Source: CAZEDM01 sp964511075
Lineage (GTDB): Bacteria; Zixibacteria; MSB-5A5; RBG-16-43-9
NCBI GenBank assembly: GCA_964511075.1
Contig: CAZEDM010000009.1
Location: forward strand, 95,654 to 159,653
Direction of reading: 5' to 3'
DNA: 64,000 bases
Part shown: positions 25,117 through 33,345 of the stretch, piece by piece
Layout: each line of letters opens with the position of its first letter
Position numbering within the stretch: position 1 is the stretch's first letter
Program-made: the position numbers and the translations under genes
The notes under the pieces: model-generated
Seen by the model: only the letters and a program-made list of their open reading frames with translations
Databases searched by the model: none
Told to the model about the DNA's origin: nothing

Positions 25117-26079
25117 TTACTTTTTTAAGAAAACACTCAACAACAAACCCAGTAAACCAATAATTAATGCCAGTGAACCAATTGCTATAGCAATAATATG
25201 CCATCTGATGTTAAGTTTATGGTGATCTTTTTCATTTTTAGATAGTTGGGTTAAACGATCTGCTAAATCATCTTTTATAGCTGCGCCTGCTATGCTCAGG
25301 CCAGTATCAGTTTTCTTTAATGTTCTTCCACTTAATGCGAATCTCAATCTCCAGTATCTATTAAATCTCGGCGTGATTTCGATTCCATTAGAGCTTCTAG
25401 TTGTTCTACCTCGCATATTGGGAGAAAGGAATTCTGCAGTGATCTGGAAGCCTTCTGGAGGTGTTAGAAAAACATCAAAACCTCCCAATTTCGTCTCGTC
25501 ATCAACTATAGATAAAACCTCTATCTCGCGATGGCCAGAATCAAGTTGATTGAGAACATTTACTGCTCCTTCAAGCGATAAATACCTTACATCAAAATTT
25601 AGATTACCATTTGGTTGCATTTCGGCGAATCTTGGGGTCTTTATTTTTAATCTTAAGAAAATTCCTTTACCCTTATCATATGCTTGGTTAAACGCTATTT
25701 CTAATAAGGAAAATTTCCCAAATGGGGTTGTATTAATAGTATTTTTATTAGGTATATACACATTACTTAGCCCGTCATAAGTGATAACTCTTCTTCCAAG
25801 ATCAGTGATCTCTAATGGTTTACTCTCTCTTTGGTTCCAATAGAAGCTTTGATCCAAGCCAGAGTTTGATATGTCAGAAATATCGACATCAGAATGCTTT
25901 CTATCTGCAAGCATACAAAAACCGCTCAAACTTTGGAGACTATCAGGACTAACACGGAGAATGATAGTTCTCTGAACTTCTGCATTACCGGATTCATCAA
26001 ACCAAATTCTTTCTAAGAATTTCTCAATGTAACATTTAGCACCTACCTCCTTTGTCTTTTTTAGAAAGCAAACTATCAT
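25117..26079 (-). CDS. Hypothetical protein with C-terminal membrane anchor
   Basis: I do not recognise this 320-residue protein. The first 285 residues are soluble, beta-rich and contain no signal peptide. A single strongly hydrophobic segment near the C-terminus (about 295-317, IIAIAIGSLALIIGLLGLLLSVF, then LKK) makes it look tail-anchored with the body in the cytoplasm. GGGAGAAAG precedes the ATG. The gene is AT-rich with a good sigma-70-like promoter more than 500 bases upstream, and the leader contains several short reading frames and a terminator-like hairpin. Possibly acquired. Confidence 0.6.
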   Translation of the reverse strand: MIVCFLKKTKEVGAKCYIEKFLERIWFDESGNAEVQRTIILRVSPDSLQSLSGFCMLADRKHSDVDISDISNSGLDQSFYWNQRESKPLEITDLGRRVITYDGLSNVYIPNKNTINTTPFGKFSLLEIAFNQAYDKGKGIFLRLKIKTPRFAEMQPNGNLNFDVRYLSLEGAVNVLNQLDSGHREIEVLSIVDDETKLGGFDVFLTPPEGFQITAEFLSPNMRGRTTRSSNGIEITPRFNRYWRLRFALSGRTLKKTDTGLSIAGAAIKDDLADRLTQLSKNEKDHHKLNIRWHIIAIAIGSLALIIGLLGLLLSVFLKK

Positions 26080-26103
26080 ATTTCTTTCTCCCTTTTTGAT
26101 AAT

Positions 26104-26149
26104 TGCAAAAAAAATGTTGTCATCCCAAAAATATAGATGACAACATTTT
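26104..26149 (-). terminator. Leader hairpin with T-run (attenuator-like) upstream of the tail-anchored protein
   Basis: A perfect 14-bp stem, AAAATGTTGTCATC (26111-26124) with GATGACAACATTTT (26136-26149), is followed on the minus strand by a run of eight T. AGGAGGG (minus strand, just before 26146) precedes an ATG within the stem, giving a tiny frame MLSSIFLG. It lies 30 bases before the gene start, where a terminator would block expression unless it is regulated. Confidence 0.65.
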
Positions 26150-26195
26150 CCCTCCTATCTATAATCTTTTTCTATCCATGAAGTTAAACTAATTT

Positions 26196-26264
26196 TCATC
26201 CATCCTGGCCCTCTACACCAACAAAATCATCAGCATACAGATTGTAATTTATAATGTAAATCAT
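26196..26264 (-). CDS. Putative leader peptide B (22 residues)
   Basis: ATG at 26264 follows GGAAGG by five bases and encodes MIYIINYNLYADDFVGVEGQDG. Its TGA overlaps another ATG (ATGA at 26199-26196) that opens a 14-residue frame ending at the ribosome-binding site of the hairpin peptide. It is too short to judge by homology; support is only the ribosome-binding site and the tandem arrangement. Confidence 0.3.
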   Translation of the reverse strand: MIYIINYNLYADDFVGVEGQDG

Positions 26265-26329
26265 AATAACCTTCCGATATAAAGTTGATTAGTTAACGGT
26301 GGATGTGCAAGCTTTTAAAAACTACTCAA

Positions 26330-26425
26330 TTATCCACCATGCCACTCAACATAATAAACACATAACTCCCCCCTTTCAAGGGTAGAAAACATATGCTCTC
26401 TTGTTTTAAGTTTGGTATTAAGCAT
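26330..26425 (-). CDS. Putative leader peptide A (31 residues)
   Basis: GGGAGGAAAAG lies seven to eight bases before ATG 26425, the strongest ribosome-binding site in this leader. The frame runs 31 codons and ends VYYVEWHGG. No family is recognised. It could be a leader peptide, a small secreted or modified peptide, or the remains of a gene. Confidence 0.35.
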   Translation of the reverse strand: MLNTKLKTREHMFSTLERGELCVYYVEWHGG

Positions 26426-26616
26426 ATCGACTTTTCCTCCCTGAAAGTTTAGAGTCGTTATTGCTTATTTTCTTTTAAAAAGAAACCAGCTATCTTCTTT
26501 TATACCGATATCTCTAAAATAAAGATAAAAAAATCTTACCTTTTCTCGCCCTTACTGAGAGTAATTAACTTACCCTCTGTTTTTTGTTAAGAGATAACAA
26601 GTCTTTAACCTGCTAT

Positions 26617-26645
26617 AATATAGGTAACTTTTCCCTTTTTGTCAA
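26617..26645 (-). promoter_or_regulatory. Sigma-70-type promoter for the long leader transcript
   Basis: On the minus strand TTGACA (26645-26640), a 17-base spacer and TATATT (26622-26617) give a near-consensus promoter. Two further TTGACAAA boxes lie upstream on the same strand, near 26680 and 26740. The transcript would run through about 530 bases of leader into the tail-anchored protein gene. Confidence 0.65.
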
Positions 26646-26759
26646 TCTTTTTTACGAAAAAAAATCTTCCCTTTTGTCAATACTTCAAGCGCTCAATTTT
26701 CTTTGAGTTGAATGTATAGTAGCCTTCAAAATTTGTCAAGGGAAAAATCAAGAATCTCT

Positions 26760-27138
26760 AAATTTTATCTTTTAGCGAATCAATGAGTTACGGACGGTGG
26801 GTACAACAGGTCTTACTCGAACCTTTCCAAAATTATCTATTTGAAATCATGATGTCCGTAGTAACTGGTGCCACCACCTGCAGAGGCTCGGCTTCAACTC
26901 TATTGGCTAAAAGTTCGAACAATGACGGAACGATAGTGTCCCTCAAAATGTTGGACTTCGCTCCTTGAAGTCACTCGTCAAGGTAATCGAAGGAGAGCTC
27001 TGTAGGCCAAGTATGTCCGCAGGACTGCTTGGCAAAACAAGATAATTGTCAACCAGTCTTTCAGACATGGTTGACCTACTCAGACTCGAGGCAATCTCAA
27101 AGTAGAGACGCATGGCATGTGTCTCTAAGATTTTTCCA
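26760..27138. other. Intergenic region with one palindrome and an inverted-repeat pair
   Basis: No convincing gene. GAGTTACGGACGGTGG near 26783-26798 is complementary in parts to GTCCGTAGTAACTGGTGCCACC near 26850-26871, so a stem-loop RNA is possible but I recognise no family. 27104-27126 is AGAGACGCATG/CATGTGTCTCT, a relative of the elements at 5669-5691 and 49754-49772. Confidence 0.4.
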
Positions 27139-27142
27139 ATGA

Positions 27143-27178
27143 AAAAGGAGAGGGGTTAAAACCCTCTCCTTTTATTTT
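27143..27178. terminator. Strong terminator downstream of the RNase H-like gene
   Basis: AAAAGGAGAGGG (27143-27154) pairs perfectly with CCCTCTCCTTTT (27162-27173) around GTTAAAA, with T-runs on both strands. It serves the minus-strand gene ending at 27208. Confidence 0.85.
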
Positions 27179-27207
27179 CCCACGCCCTAACCCCTATCTA
27201 TTAACTT

Positions 27208-27672
27208 TTAAATCGTAGCCGGATTGTCACCCTTGGGAATCCAGTTCAGCACGTACTGGATTTTCTTTTTGTAGCCCAGCGCCATATTGCGATACGGCTC
27301 CAGGTCCTTGGCACAGTGCATCTGCATATTCACCTGGTGAACCACCAGGAAGCTGTCACCGTAGATCTCTATTCTTTTGTTCTTGAAGAGATTGGGATTC
27401 TGCTCCACGAACTCCAGCAGAGCCAGGAGGCTGGCATATTCGCATTCGGCCGGGGAGCCTTTGAACTGTGCGCGGAAGATGATGCCCAGGTCTGGTACGG
27501 CGAAGGAGACCACTCCGTTAAATCTTTTCCTTTCCTCCCCCTCTCTTGTCGTTCCGTAAAAGAAGCACTCCATTTTTCCCTCCTTTGCCTTTTTCCAGAA
27601 TGTAGTTATCGCAAAAGCTGTGCCTGTCTTTTGCGGAACTGCTGAGGCGTAAATCAAAAGGGAAGAGGACAT
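27208..27672 (-). CDS. RNase H-fold protein lacking the first catalytic aspartate
   Basis: A 154-residue protein with an RNase HI-like pattern: AECEYASLLALLEFVE (the Glu on the first helix), IEIYGDSFLVVHQV (the strand-4 Asp) and a terminal WIPKGDNPAT (last Asp). The first motif, where active enzymes have an Asp (IYTDGS), reads LLIYASAVPQ here, so the metal site is incomplete. It may bind RNA/DNA hybrids without cutting, or use another residue. ATG 27672 is chosen because AGGTGA lies six bases upstream; the frame extends to TTG 27687. Confidence 0.7.
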   Translation of the reverse strand: MSSSLLIYASAVPQKTGTAFAITTFWKKAKEGKMECFFYGTTREGEERKRFNGVVSFAVPDLGIIFRAQFKGSPAECEYASLLALLEFVEQNPNLFKNKRIEIYGDSFLVVHQVNMQMHCAKDLEPYRNMALGYKKKIQYVLNWIPKGDNPATI

Positions 27673-27865
27673 AGAATCACCTGTCAAATTTTATACAGGC
27701 CCGTATAATCCCCTAATTGTAAGCGAGATATAAAAAGAGAAAAAGAGGCTTCAAGCATTGCAATTTGCAAGGCTTGAGCAGGAGTTATTGATTACCAAAA
27801 CAGGGATTTATCAGGAAGAATTTTTGTGCAAACGTATTCATACTTGGTGCAATCGTTTACCCAGA

Positions 27866-29029
27866 TTATACCCTTTCAAAGGGGTCGAATAATTTCTTGT
27901 ATTCCTGCAGTGCGAACCTGTCGGTCATCCCGGCTATGTAGTCGCAGATCACCTGCATCTTGTCGAATTCCTTGAATTTGTCATGGGTGTGAGGGGGCAG
28001 CTGATCCGGGTTATCCAGGTAGACCTCGAATAATCGCTTGATTATCCTTTTGGCTTTGTCTGCCATACGGACCATACGATAGTGGCGGTACATCTTATCG
28101 AAGAGAAACATCTTCAGCTGGGAGTTGATTTTCTTCAGCTCCGGGCTGAAGCTCAAAAGATTTTCCCCCATGCCCCTGACCTCGTCCACGGATTTGATCT
28201 GGTATTTCAAAAGGCGGGTATTGGTTTCGCTTATGGCGTCCGTTACCTCCTGGTTTATGATCCTTCTCACTGCCTGGCTATGTTTCTGGTAGGGAGATAG
28301 ATCGCTGTATTCTTTTTCGATCTTAGCTATGGTTCTTCTCCATAGTTCGACTTCGTTCAGCTCCTCCTCTGAGAGGACCATGGAGCGCAGGCCGTCATCA
28401 ATGTCGTGAGAGGTATAGGCGATCTCGTCAGCCAAGTTGACCACCTGGCATTCCAGGGTAGGGCAGTGCTTGGGATTGAATTCGGAAGGCAGGGGCCTGT
28501 CGTAAACCGTCTCGTGTTTTATGATCCCCTCCCTGACCTCGTAGGTTAGATTCAGTCCCGGAAAATCCGGATACCTTTCCTCCAGAAGATCCACCGCCCT
28601 CAAGGATTGACGGTTATGCTCGAAGCCGCCCGAGGACCTCATGATCTCGTTCAAGGTCTCCTCGCCCGAATGTCCGAAGGGTGTATGACCCAGATCGTGG
28701 GCTAAGGCAATGGCTTCGGTCAAATCCTCGTTCAGTCTCAAAGCCCGTGCCAGGGAGCGGGAGATCTGGGATACCTCGATGGTGTGGGTCAGGCGGGTGC
28801 GGTAATGGTCTCCTTCATGATTCACGAAAACCTGGGTTTTATACTCCAGCCTGCGAAAGGCGGTGGAATGTATTATCCTGTCCCTGTCCCTCTGGAAACA
28901 GGAACGGTAGGGATGGTCCTCCTCTTTATGTTTTCTTCCCTTGGTCTCCCTGCTTTTCATGGCATAGGGAGCCAGATAGTTTTCCTCCTCCTCGTCCATG
29001 TTCGCTCTGATATCGTTAAAAGTATTCAT
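27866..29029 (-). CDS. dgt: dGTP triphosphohydrolase-like HD protein
   Basis: A 387-residue dNTPase that splits dNTPs to deoxynucleosides and triphosphate, controlling nucleotide pools. It starts with the family region RDRDRIIHSTAFRRLEYKTQVF, then the HD metal site: H in RLTHTIEVSQISRSLAR (near 82), HD in LAHDLGHTPFGHSGE (111-112) and the downstream LADEIAYTSHDIDDGL. Length and the RDRDR start match deoxyguanosinetriphosphate triphosphohydrolase-like type 2 proteins. Substrate preference is not determinable here. Confidence 0.92.
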   Translation of the reverse strand: MNTFNDIRANMDEEEENYLAPYAMKSRETKGRKHKEEDHPYRSCFQRDRDRIIHSTAFRRLEYKTQVFVNHEGDHYRTRLTHTIEVSQISRSLARALRLNEDLTEAIALAHDLGHTPFGHSGEETLNEIMRSSGGFEHNRQSLRAVDLLEERYPDFPGLNLTYEVREGIIKHETVYDRPLPSEFNPKHCPTLECQVVNLADEIAYTSHDIDDGLRSMVLSEEELNEVELWRRTIAKIEKEYSDLSPYQKHSQAVRRIINQEVTDAISETNTRLLKYQIKSVDEVRGMGENLLSFSPELKKINSQLKMFLFDKMYRHYRMVRMADKAKRIIKRLFEVYLDNPDQLPPHTHDKFKEFDKMQVICDYIAGMTDRFALQEYKKLFDPFERV

Positions 29030-29047
29030 AAAGCCTCCAAAAAATAA

Positions 29048-29131
29048 CTGGAATGAAAAGCCTTAGCTTTACCATTTCGTCTTAAAAAATCAAAGGCTTG
29101 TTCTGGCAAACCTTAAGGTTTGCACTCCAAC
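29048..29131. repeat. TGGAATG-framed palindrome pair
   Basis: TGGAATGAAAAGCCTTAGC... (from 29048) and GCAAACCTTAAGGTTTGC (about 29108-29125) followed by ACTCCA form the same element pair as at 31-80, 7083-7161 and 14108-14153. The second unit is an 18-base perfect palindrome in inverted orientation to that at 31-54. Confidence 0.7.
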
Positions 29132-29178
29132 AAAAAATTTACCTTCCTAAGAAATTCATAGTAATAGAAAGCAGATTA

Positions 29179-29218
29179 GTAGGGGCACCCCGCCATTGGC
29201 AGGACAACGTGCCTCTAC
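29179..29218. repeat. 40-base GTAGGGGCA element, inverse copy of 49781-49820
   Basis: Begins GTAGGGGCACCCCGCC and ends GGACAACGTGCCTCTAC. Its reverse complement matches 49781-49820 at about 36 of 40 positions. The ends pair (GTAGGGGCAC/GTGCCTCTAC) with an internal CGCCATTGGC hairpin. It ends ten bases from the proline dehydrogenase stop codon. Confidence 0.8.
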
Positions 29219-29227
29219 TGAAAAATT

Positions 29228-30142
29228 CTACCTTCTGAAAAAGTTCTTAGCCACAAAGAACAGATTGGCAGGTCTTTCTGCCATCCGCCGCATGAAATAG
29301 GGATACCACTGGTCGCCGTAGGGGGTGTAGATTCTGACGTTATATCCCTGCTTGACCAGTTCCTCCTGTAGTTCCCGCCTTATGCCATAAAGGAGCTGAA
29401 ATTCAAAACCATCTTTTGAGATGTTCTCTTTACGAGCAAACTCTATGGTTGCCTGAATCATCTTATCGTCGTGAGTGGCGATCCCGTGATACACCCCGCT
29501 TTTGAGCATCATCTGCATCAGTTTTACGAAGTTACCATCCACCTCTTTTTTCTTCTGGAAAGCCACCGACTTAGGCTCCTTATAAGCCCCCTTGCACAAT
29601 CTTATCCTGATTTTATTTTCCAAAAGCTTTCCGACGTCCTCCTCGCTCCGGTAAAGGTAAGACTGTATGACCGCACCTACATTTGAATATTCCTTATGCA
29701 GAGCATAACAGACCTGCAGGGTTTTCTCTGTGCGGGGCGAATCCTCCATATCTATGCGCACGAAATTATCATACTCTTTTGCCTTTTCCACGATCCTTCT
29801 GACGTTATTCAGGCAGAAATCAAAGTCCAGGTCCAGCCCCATCTGAGTGAGCTTGCAGGATACATTGGAGTTAACCTGGGCCTGGTTGATCTTATCCAGG
29901 AAAACCAGATACTCCTCTGCCGAGCTGCCCGCCTCCTGGGTATTGGTCACGTTCTCACCCAAATGGTCCAGCGTGGCTGTGAACCCTTTCCGATTGAGCT
30001 CCTTGACCACCTGGATTGCCTGTTCCTGGGTTTCACCGGAGACGAACCTTCTCGAGACCCTCTGGGCGAACCCAAACCCCAGAACGAAATTCTTAAGTTT
30101 CTCCTGTCGGGAAAGAAAAAGAAGCGTGCTTTTCATTACCAT
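29228..30142 (-). CDS. Proline dehydrogenase, single-domain
   Basis: A 304-residue FAD-dependent PRODH that oxidises proline to pyrroline-5-carboxylate and passes electrons to the quinone pool. The TIM-barrel signature is clear: VNSNVSCKLTQMGLDLD, RIRLCKGAYKEP (near 190), FEFQLLYGIRRELQ, and the substrate-binding YPYFMRRMAERPAN at the C-terminus. It is the free-standing form seen in many bacteria, not fused to P5C dehydrogenase as in PutA. AAGGAG precedes ATG 30142. The electrons could enter the same respiratory chain as the complex I encoded later. Confidence 0.92.
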   Translation of the reverse strand: MVMKSTLLFLSRQEKLKNFVLGFGFAQRVSRRFVSGETQEQAIQVVKELNRKGFTATLDHLGENVTNTQEAGSSAEEYLVFLDKINQAQVNSNVSCKLTQMGLDLDFDFCLNNVRRIVEKAKEYDNFVRIDMEDSPRTEKTLQVCYALHKEYSNVGAVIQSYLYRSEEDVGKLLENKIRIRLCKGAYKEPKSVAFQKKKEVDGNFVKLMQMMLKSGVYHGIATHDDKMIQATIEFARKENISKDGFEFQLLYGIRRELQEELVKQGYNVRIYTPYGDQWYPYFMRRMAERPANLFFVAKNFFRR

Positions 30143-30176
30143 TTGAAGACTCCTTGGTCTGCTGTGAGTTTTTTAA

Positions 30177-30998
30177 CTAAAAATCCAAGGATAAAGTAAG
30201 CTTATGACTTCCACCCAAAGTCGGGTGGCTTAAATATCCATAGTCCAGTTTAAACCTGTCCAGCTCCACACCGCTGCCCACAGAATAGCAGGGGGGAGAG
30301 GACTTCATCCCGAATCTCAGAGCCAGGCTGTTCAGGATTTTCGTCTCCTGACCGAACCTTAACTCCTCCTCTTCGGATTCGGTTTTGTATATATCTGCCG
30401 AAAGGGTGATCTGCTTATATGGATACAGGGAGATCCCAAAAGAACAGGAGAAAGGGATATCATCGGAGTTTTCGATTATCTCAGGCTGGTTTATGTTCTT
30501 CAGGGCTATTCCAAATTGTGCTTTTTCTTTTATATTGACCAGGGAGCCGAGGTCGAATCCCAAAGCGCTGTGTTCCCCGTAGGGCGAGGCAAAGGAGAGC
30601 TGGAAATATTTGACGTTCGCACCTATGGAGAAATATTCAGTCATTTTTATCCCTGTACCAAGTGTTATCTGGTTTTCATTATAATAATCATTTTTACCAA
30701 AGATATTGTATCCCGCCCCCAAGGTCAACCTTTTATTTAACGGAAAAGAGAGGTAAAAATCTCCGGATGACAGCTCCTTTAAACCGAACAATTCAGACCA
30801 GCTTAGCTGTATTTCCCTTTTGGATAAAAACCCCAGGGAAGCGGGATTGGAGGAAAGATTCGAGGGCTCCATACTCAGGGAGGAGCTGGCGCAGGATAAG
30901 CCAAGGCTTCTGGCGCTTTCAGCTTTCTCCTCGAATGCGGCAAAAGAGAGTTCGGAAATCAAAAAGCTTATTAAGAGTATCAGGGTCAGATTTCTCAA
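30177..30998 (-). CDS. PorV/PorQ-like outer-membrane beta-barrel protein
   Basis: A 273-residue exported protein with a signal peptide (1-20, ELSFAAF). The start is TTG 30998, with AGGTAGG upstream. After SNPASLGFLSKREIQLSWSE, alternating strands such as LTLGAGYNIFG and FSIGANVKYFQLSF, ending KLTLSLDF, give a FadL/PorV-like barrel (UPF0164 type). In type 9 secretion PorV shuttles cargo, but such proteins also occur widely without T9SS. Its start lies six bases after the lamin-tail gene stop, and that gene has a FlgD-like sorting-type C-terminus, so the pair may be cargo and outer-membrane partner. Confidence 0.78.
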   Translation of the reverse strand: MRNLTLILLISFLISELSFAAFEEKAESARSLGLSCASSSLSMEPSNLSSNPASLGFLSKREIQLSWSELFGLKELSSGDFYLSFPLNKRLTLGAGYNIFGKNDYYNENQITLGTGIKMTEYFSIGANVKYFQLSFASPYGEHSALGFDLGSLVNIKEKAQFGIALKNINQPEIIENSDDIPFSCSFGISLYPYKQITLSADIYKTESEEEELRFGQETKILNSLALRFGMKSSPPCYSVGSGVELDRFKLDYGYLSHPTLGGSHKLTLSLDF

Positions 30999-31004
30999 GA
31001 GAAC

Positions 31005-32783
31005 CTACCTTTTGGCTACCACTATGGTTGTTTTCCGTGAAATATTGCTTGAGCCGGAAGTCTCCAGATACAGTATATAGATGCCAACTTTGACTGTTCT
31101 CCCTTTATCATCCTCTCCGTTCCAGAAAACCTCGCCTGAGACCTGGGGCTCTTTTTCCATCAGGGTTTTGACCAGTCTCCCCTTTACATCGAAGATTTTC
31201 AAAGTAAGTTCTGACCTGAAGGGGATAGTGTAGCTGATTTTTGTCTGGTCCTCGAATCCATCGCCGTCAGGAGAAAATGGGTTCGGACTTATTTCCAGAT
31301 TTATCTCTTCGTAAAGGTAGGATTCATGCAGGCTGTTTTGTCCACAGGGGGTAGAGCCGTTAGCATCAACAGACCTCCACCAGTTATCCTCGTCCGATGA
31401 TGGCTTTTCCGGGCTGACCCTTTCCTGGGAGACTCCTTTTATGTCTGCCTCTGAGGTATAACTTACCTGGTCAATTATGAAATTAAGACTATCTTTTAGG
31501 ATAAGCTTATCCCCGCTGTTGTTCAGGGTATGCCAATTTGCAGGCTCCTTTATGATGCAGTTAGCTTCCGGGTAAGCAATTGAAAATTGTGATATATCCT
31601 CGCACAATATCAGGTAATCGCCGGGATAGAAGTACAGCTCTTCGTCTGTAACCGGGCTTTGTTCCAAGGAATCCCCGAAAAATGAATTCTTAAGATCGAC
31701 AACAGATTCGCTGCGGTTGTAAAGCTCCACCCATTCTGTTTGATTCTCATCTGGTGAACAGATAAACTCATTTATCACAATGTCCGGCAGGCTCTGGCCT
31801 ATGCAGACGCTGGTATATGCCCGATTATTGTAATCTTTATCATCTTCTCCTATGAGAGCATATAGTCTGTAGTTTCCTTTGAGCAGAGAGAGCTCTTTTT
31901 TTAGTGTCAATTCTTCATCTAAGCCCAAAGGCGGTATATAAACAGGCATACTCAGAGTTTCGTTTTCCTCCAATTCACCGTCAAAATCGTAATCGCAGAA
32001 GAAGTGCAATAGATTTTCTTCTGAGATTGAAGTACCGATATTTTTTACTTTTACATTTATACTGAATATTTCATTTTCCTCAGGTGTTTGGGGCTCTATG
32101 GAAATATTTTCTGAAGAGATTGAAAGGTCATTGGAGACCGGAGTTAAAGAGTTTACTCTCCCCGGCGTAGAACCCTCGGAATAGATACAGAAGCCCCAGT
32201 TGGATAAACTATCTTTACCTTCAGGCAAAATCCTTTCCCAGGAAATCCCGTCTCCGGGGTCCTTATTCCAGGAAAAAGTTGAGCTATTCTCCTGCGGGTC
32301 GATCAGGGTTACACTGCCTGAGCTGTTGGTCAAAGAGAGCTTGACTTCAAGGGCAGGATAATCTTCCCCGGAATCATCTCCCCAGACCCCGCTCTTATTT
32401 CCCCAATAACATTCGAAGCTTTCAGAATCAGGAGGAATGGATACTAATTTGCGGGCTAAGATAAGATAGTTTTGTGCCGGGATTAAAGTCCCGGAAGAAA
32501 ATACAGTGGTGTCGCTTTTGCAGATGAAGGTCCATCCACCCAGATCGATATCCGAAGTATCTGTATTATAAAGCTCCACCCATTCCAATTTTGTTCTGGA
32601 AGATGGCTCGTTGGCCAAAACTTCGTTGATTACTACTTTGCTCAAAGAAGCCTGAGCTATGCTTACCAAGGATGAGAACAATAATGAGACAATAAAGAAA
32701 CTAAAACCTTGCTTTCTCAGACTCCTAACCTCCAGATGGTAATCTTTTTGACTAAAGATATTACATCCTGTTCTTAAGGTCAA
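31005..32783 (-). CDS. Secreted lamin-tail domain protein with FlgD-like C-terminus
   Basis: Large exported protein (up to 592 residues). Domains in order: signal peptide (FFIVSLLFSSLVSIAQAS), LTD domain 1 (about 49-165, VVINEVLANEPSSRTKLEWVELYN), a CARDB-like beta domain (about 220-330), LTD domain 2 (about 335-460, IVINEFICSPDENQTEWVELYN) and a FlgD Ig-like/T9SS type A-like C-terminus (about 500-592, ISPNPFSPDGDGFED then FDVKGRLVKTL). The start is unclear: the frame opens at TTG 32783, there is no ATG before the signal peptide, and GGAGG just before a CTG at 32720 suggests initiation there. Probable surface or extracellular adhesion protein. Confidence 0.85.
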   Translation of the reverse strand: MTLRTGCNIFSQKDYHLEVRSLRKQGFSFFIVSLLFSSLVSIAQASLSKVVINEVLANEPSSRTKLEWVELYNTDTSDIDLGGWTFICKSDTTVFSSGTLIPAQNYLILARKLVSIPPDSESFECYWGNKSGVWGDDSGEDYPALEVKLSLTNSSGSVTLIDPQENSSTFSWNKDPGDGISWERILPEGKDSLSNWGFCIYSEGSTPGRVNSLTPVSNDLSISSENISIEPQTPEENEIFSINVKVKNIGTSISEENLLHFFCDYDFDGELEENETLSMPVYIPPLGLDEELTLKKELSLLKGNYRLYALIGEDDKDYNNRAYTSVCIGQSLPDIVINEFICSPDENQTEWVELYNRSESVVDLKNSFFGDSLEQSPVTDEELYFYPGDYLILCEDISQFSIAYPEANCIIKEPANWHTLNNSGDKLILKDSLNFIIDQVSYTSEADIKGVSQERVSPEKPSSDEDNWWRSVDANGSTPCGQNSLHESYLYEEINLEISPNPFSPDGDGFEDQTKISYTIPFRSELTLKIFDVKGRLVKTLMEKEPQVSGEVFWNGEDDKGRTVKVGIYILYLETSGSSNISRKTTIVVAKR

Positions 32784-32996
32784 TTTTTTTGTGGTAGATT
32801 TGTGGTAAAAAAGAAGGAGAGATACTTAAGAAGACAGGAAGTGAGTATTAAAGATTTAGCGGGATTTATAGCATTTAAGCGAGTTCAATATAATGTATTA
32901 AGTTGTTCCTTAACTACTACATATTGTTTCAATTTAAGAAAAATCCGGTTTTCTTCTAAAATTTTAAAAAGATTTGTAAAAATCGGCAAATATTTC

Positions 32997-33025
32997 TTGA
33001 CAGGTGATACTATATTTAGTATTAT
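32997..33025 (+). promoter_or_regulatory. Consensus sigma-70-type promoter of the HicAB-SecB cassette
   Basis: TTGACA (32997-33002), exactly 17 bases, then TATTAT (33020-33025). It is the best promoter in the window, about 20 bases before the hicA start, so the transcript has a very short leader. HicB carries a DNA-binding domain and would be expected to repress this site. Confidence 0.8.
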
Positions 33026-33045
33026 GACTAAAGTTAATAGAATAA

Positions 33046-33327
33046 ATGTCGAAAATACAAAAAATATTAAAAAAATGGAAGACCGGAAAGCAATCAGTAC
33101 CAAAAGATGAAGTAATTTCGATATTGGAAAGGTATTTTCCTAATAACCACAGATTTAAATCAGGTTCACATATTATAGTATGGCATGAATCATTGAAAGG
33201 CCTTGACTTGTTTGGTAAACAGGGAGAGTTTACGGTAGTTATAGAAGGAGGCAAAAAGGTTAACTATTTATATGTTAGAAGACTCGAGAAGGCAATTGAA
33301 TATCTTTATCCTGATGAATTAAAATAG
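33046..33327 (+). CDS. hicA: HicA-family mRNA interferase toxin
   Basis: A 93-residue dsRBD-like toxin that cleaves mRNA. The catalytic His is H42 in FKSGSHIIVW, matching the G-S-H motif of HicA. The rest of the fold (GEFTVVIEGGKKVNYLYVRRLEKAIEYL) fits the beta-beta-alpha end, although it is more divergent than in classical HicA. It is first in a cassette with hicB (18 bases on) and a SecB-like chaperone. The frame is AT-rich compared with housekeeping genes here. The ribosome-binding site is weak, which would keep toxin yield low. Confidence 0.78.
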   Translation: MSKIQKILKKWKTGKQSVPKDEVISILERYFPNNHRFKSGSHIIVWHESLKGLDLFGKQGEFTVVIEGGKKVNYLYVRRLEKAIEYLYPDELK

Positions 33328-33345
33328 GAGAGGAGGACAGAACCG

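Noticed and set aside
32802..33110. 102-residue plus-strand frame overlapping the hicA promoter and start
   Set aside because: It runs through the promoter and into hicA in another frame, with no ribosome-binding site or recognisable content.
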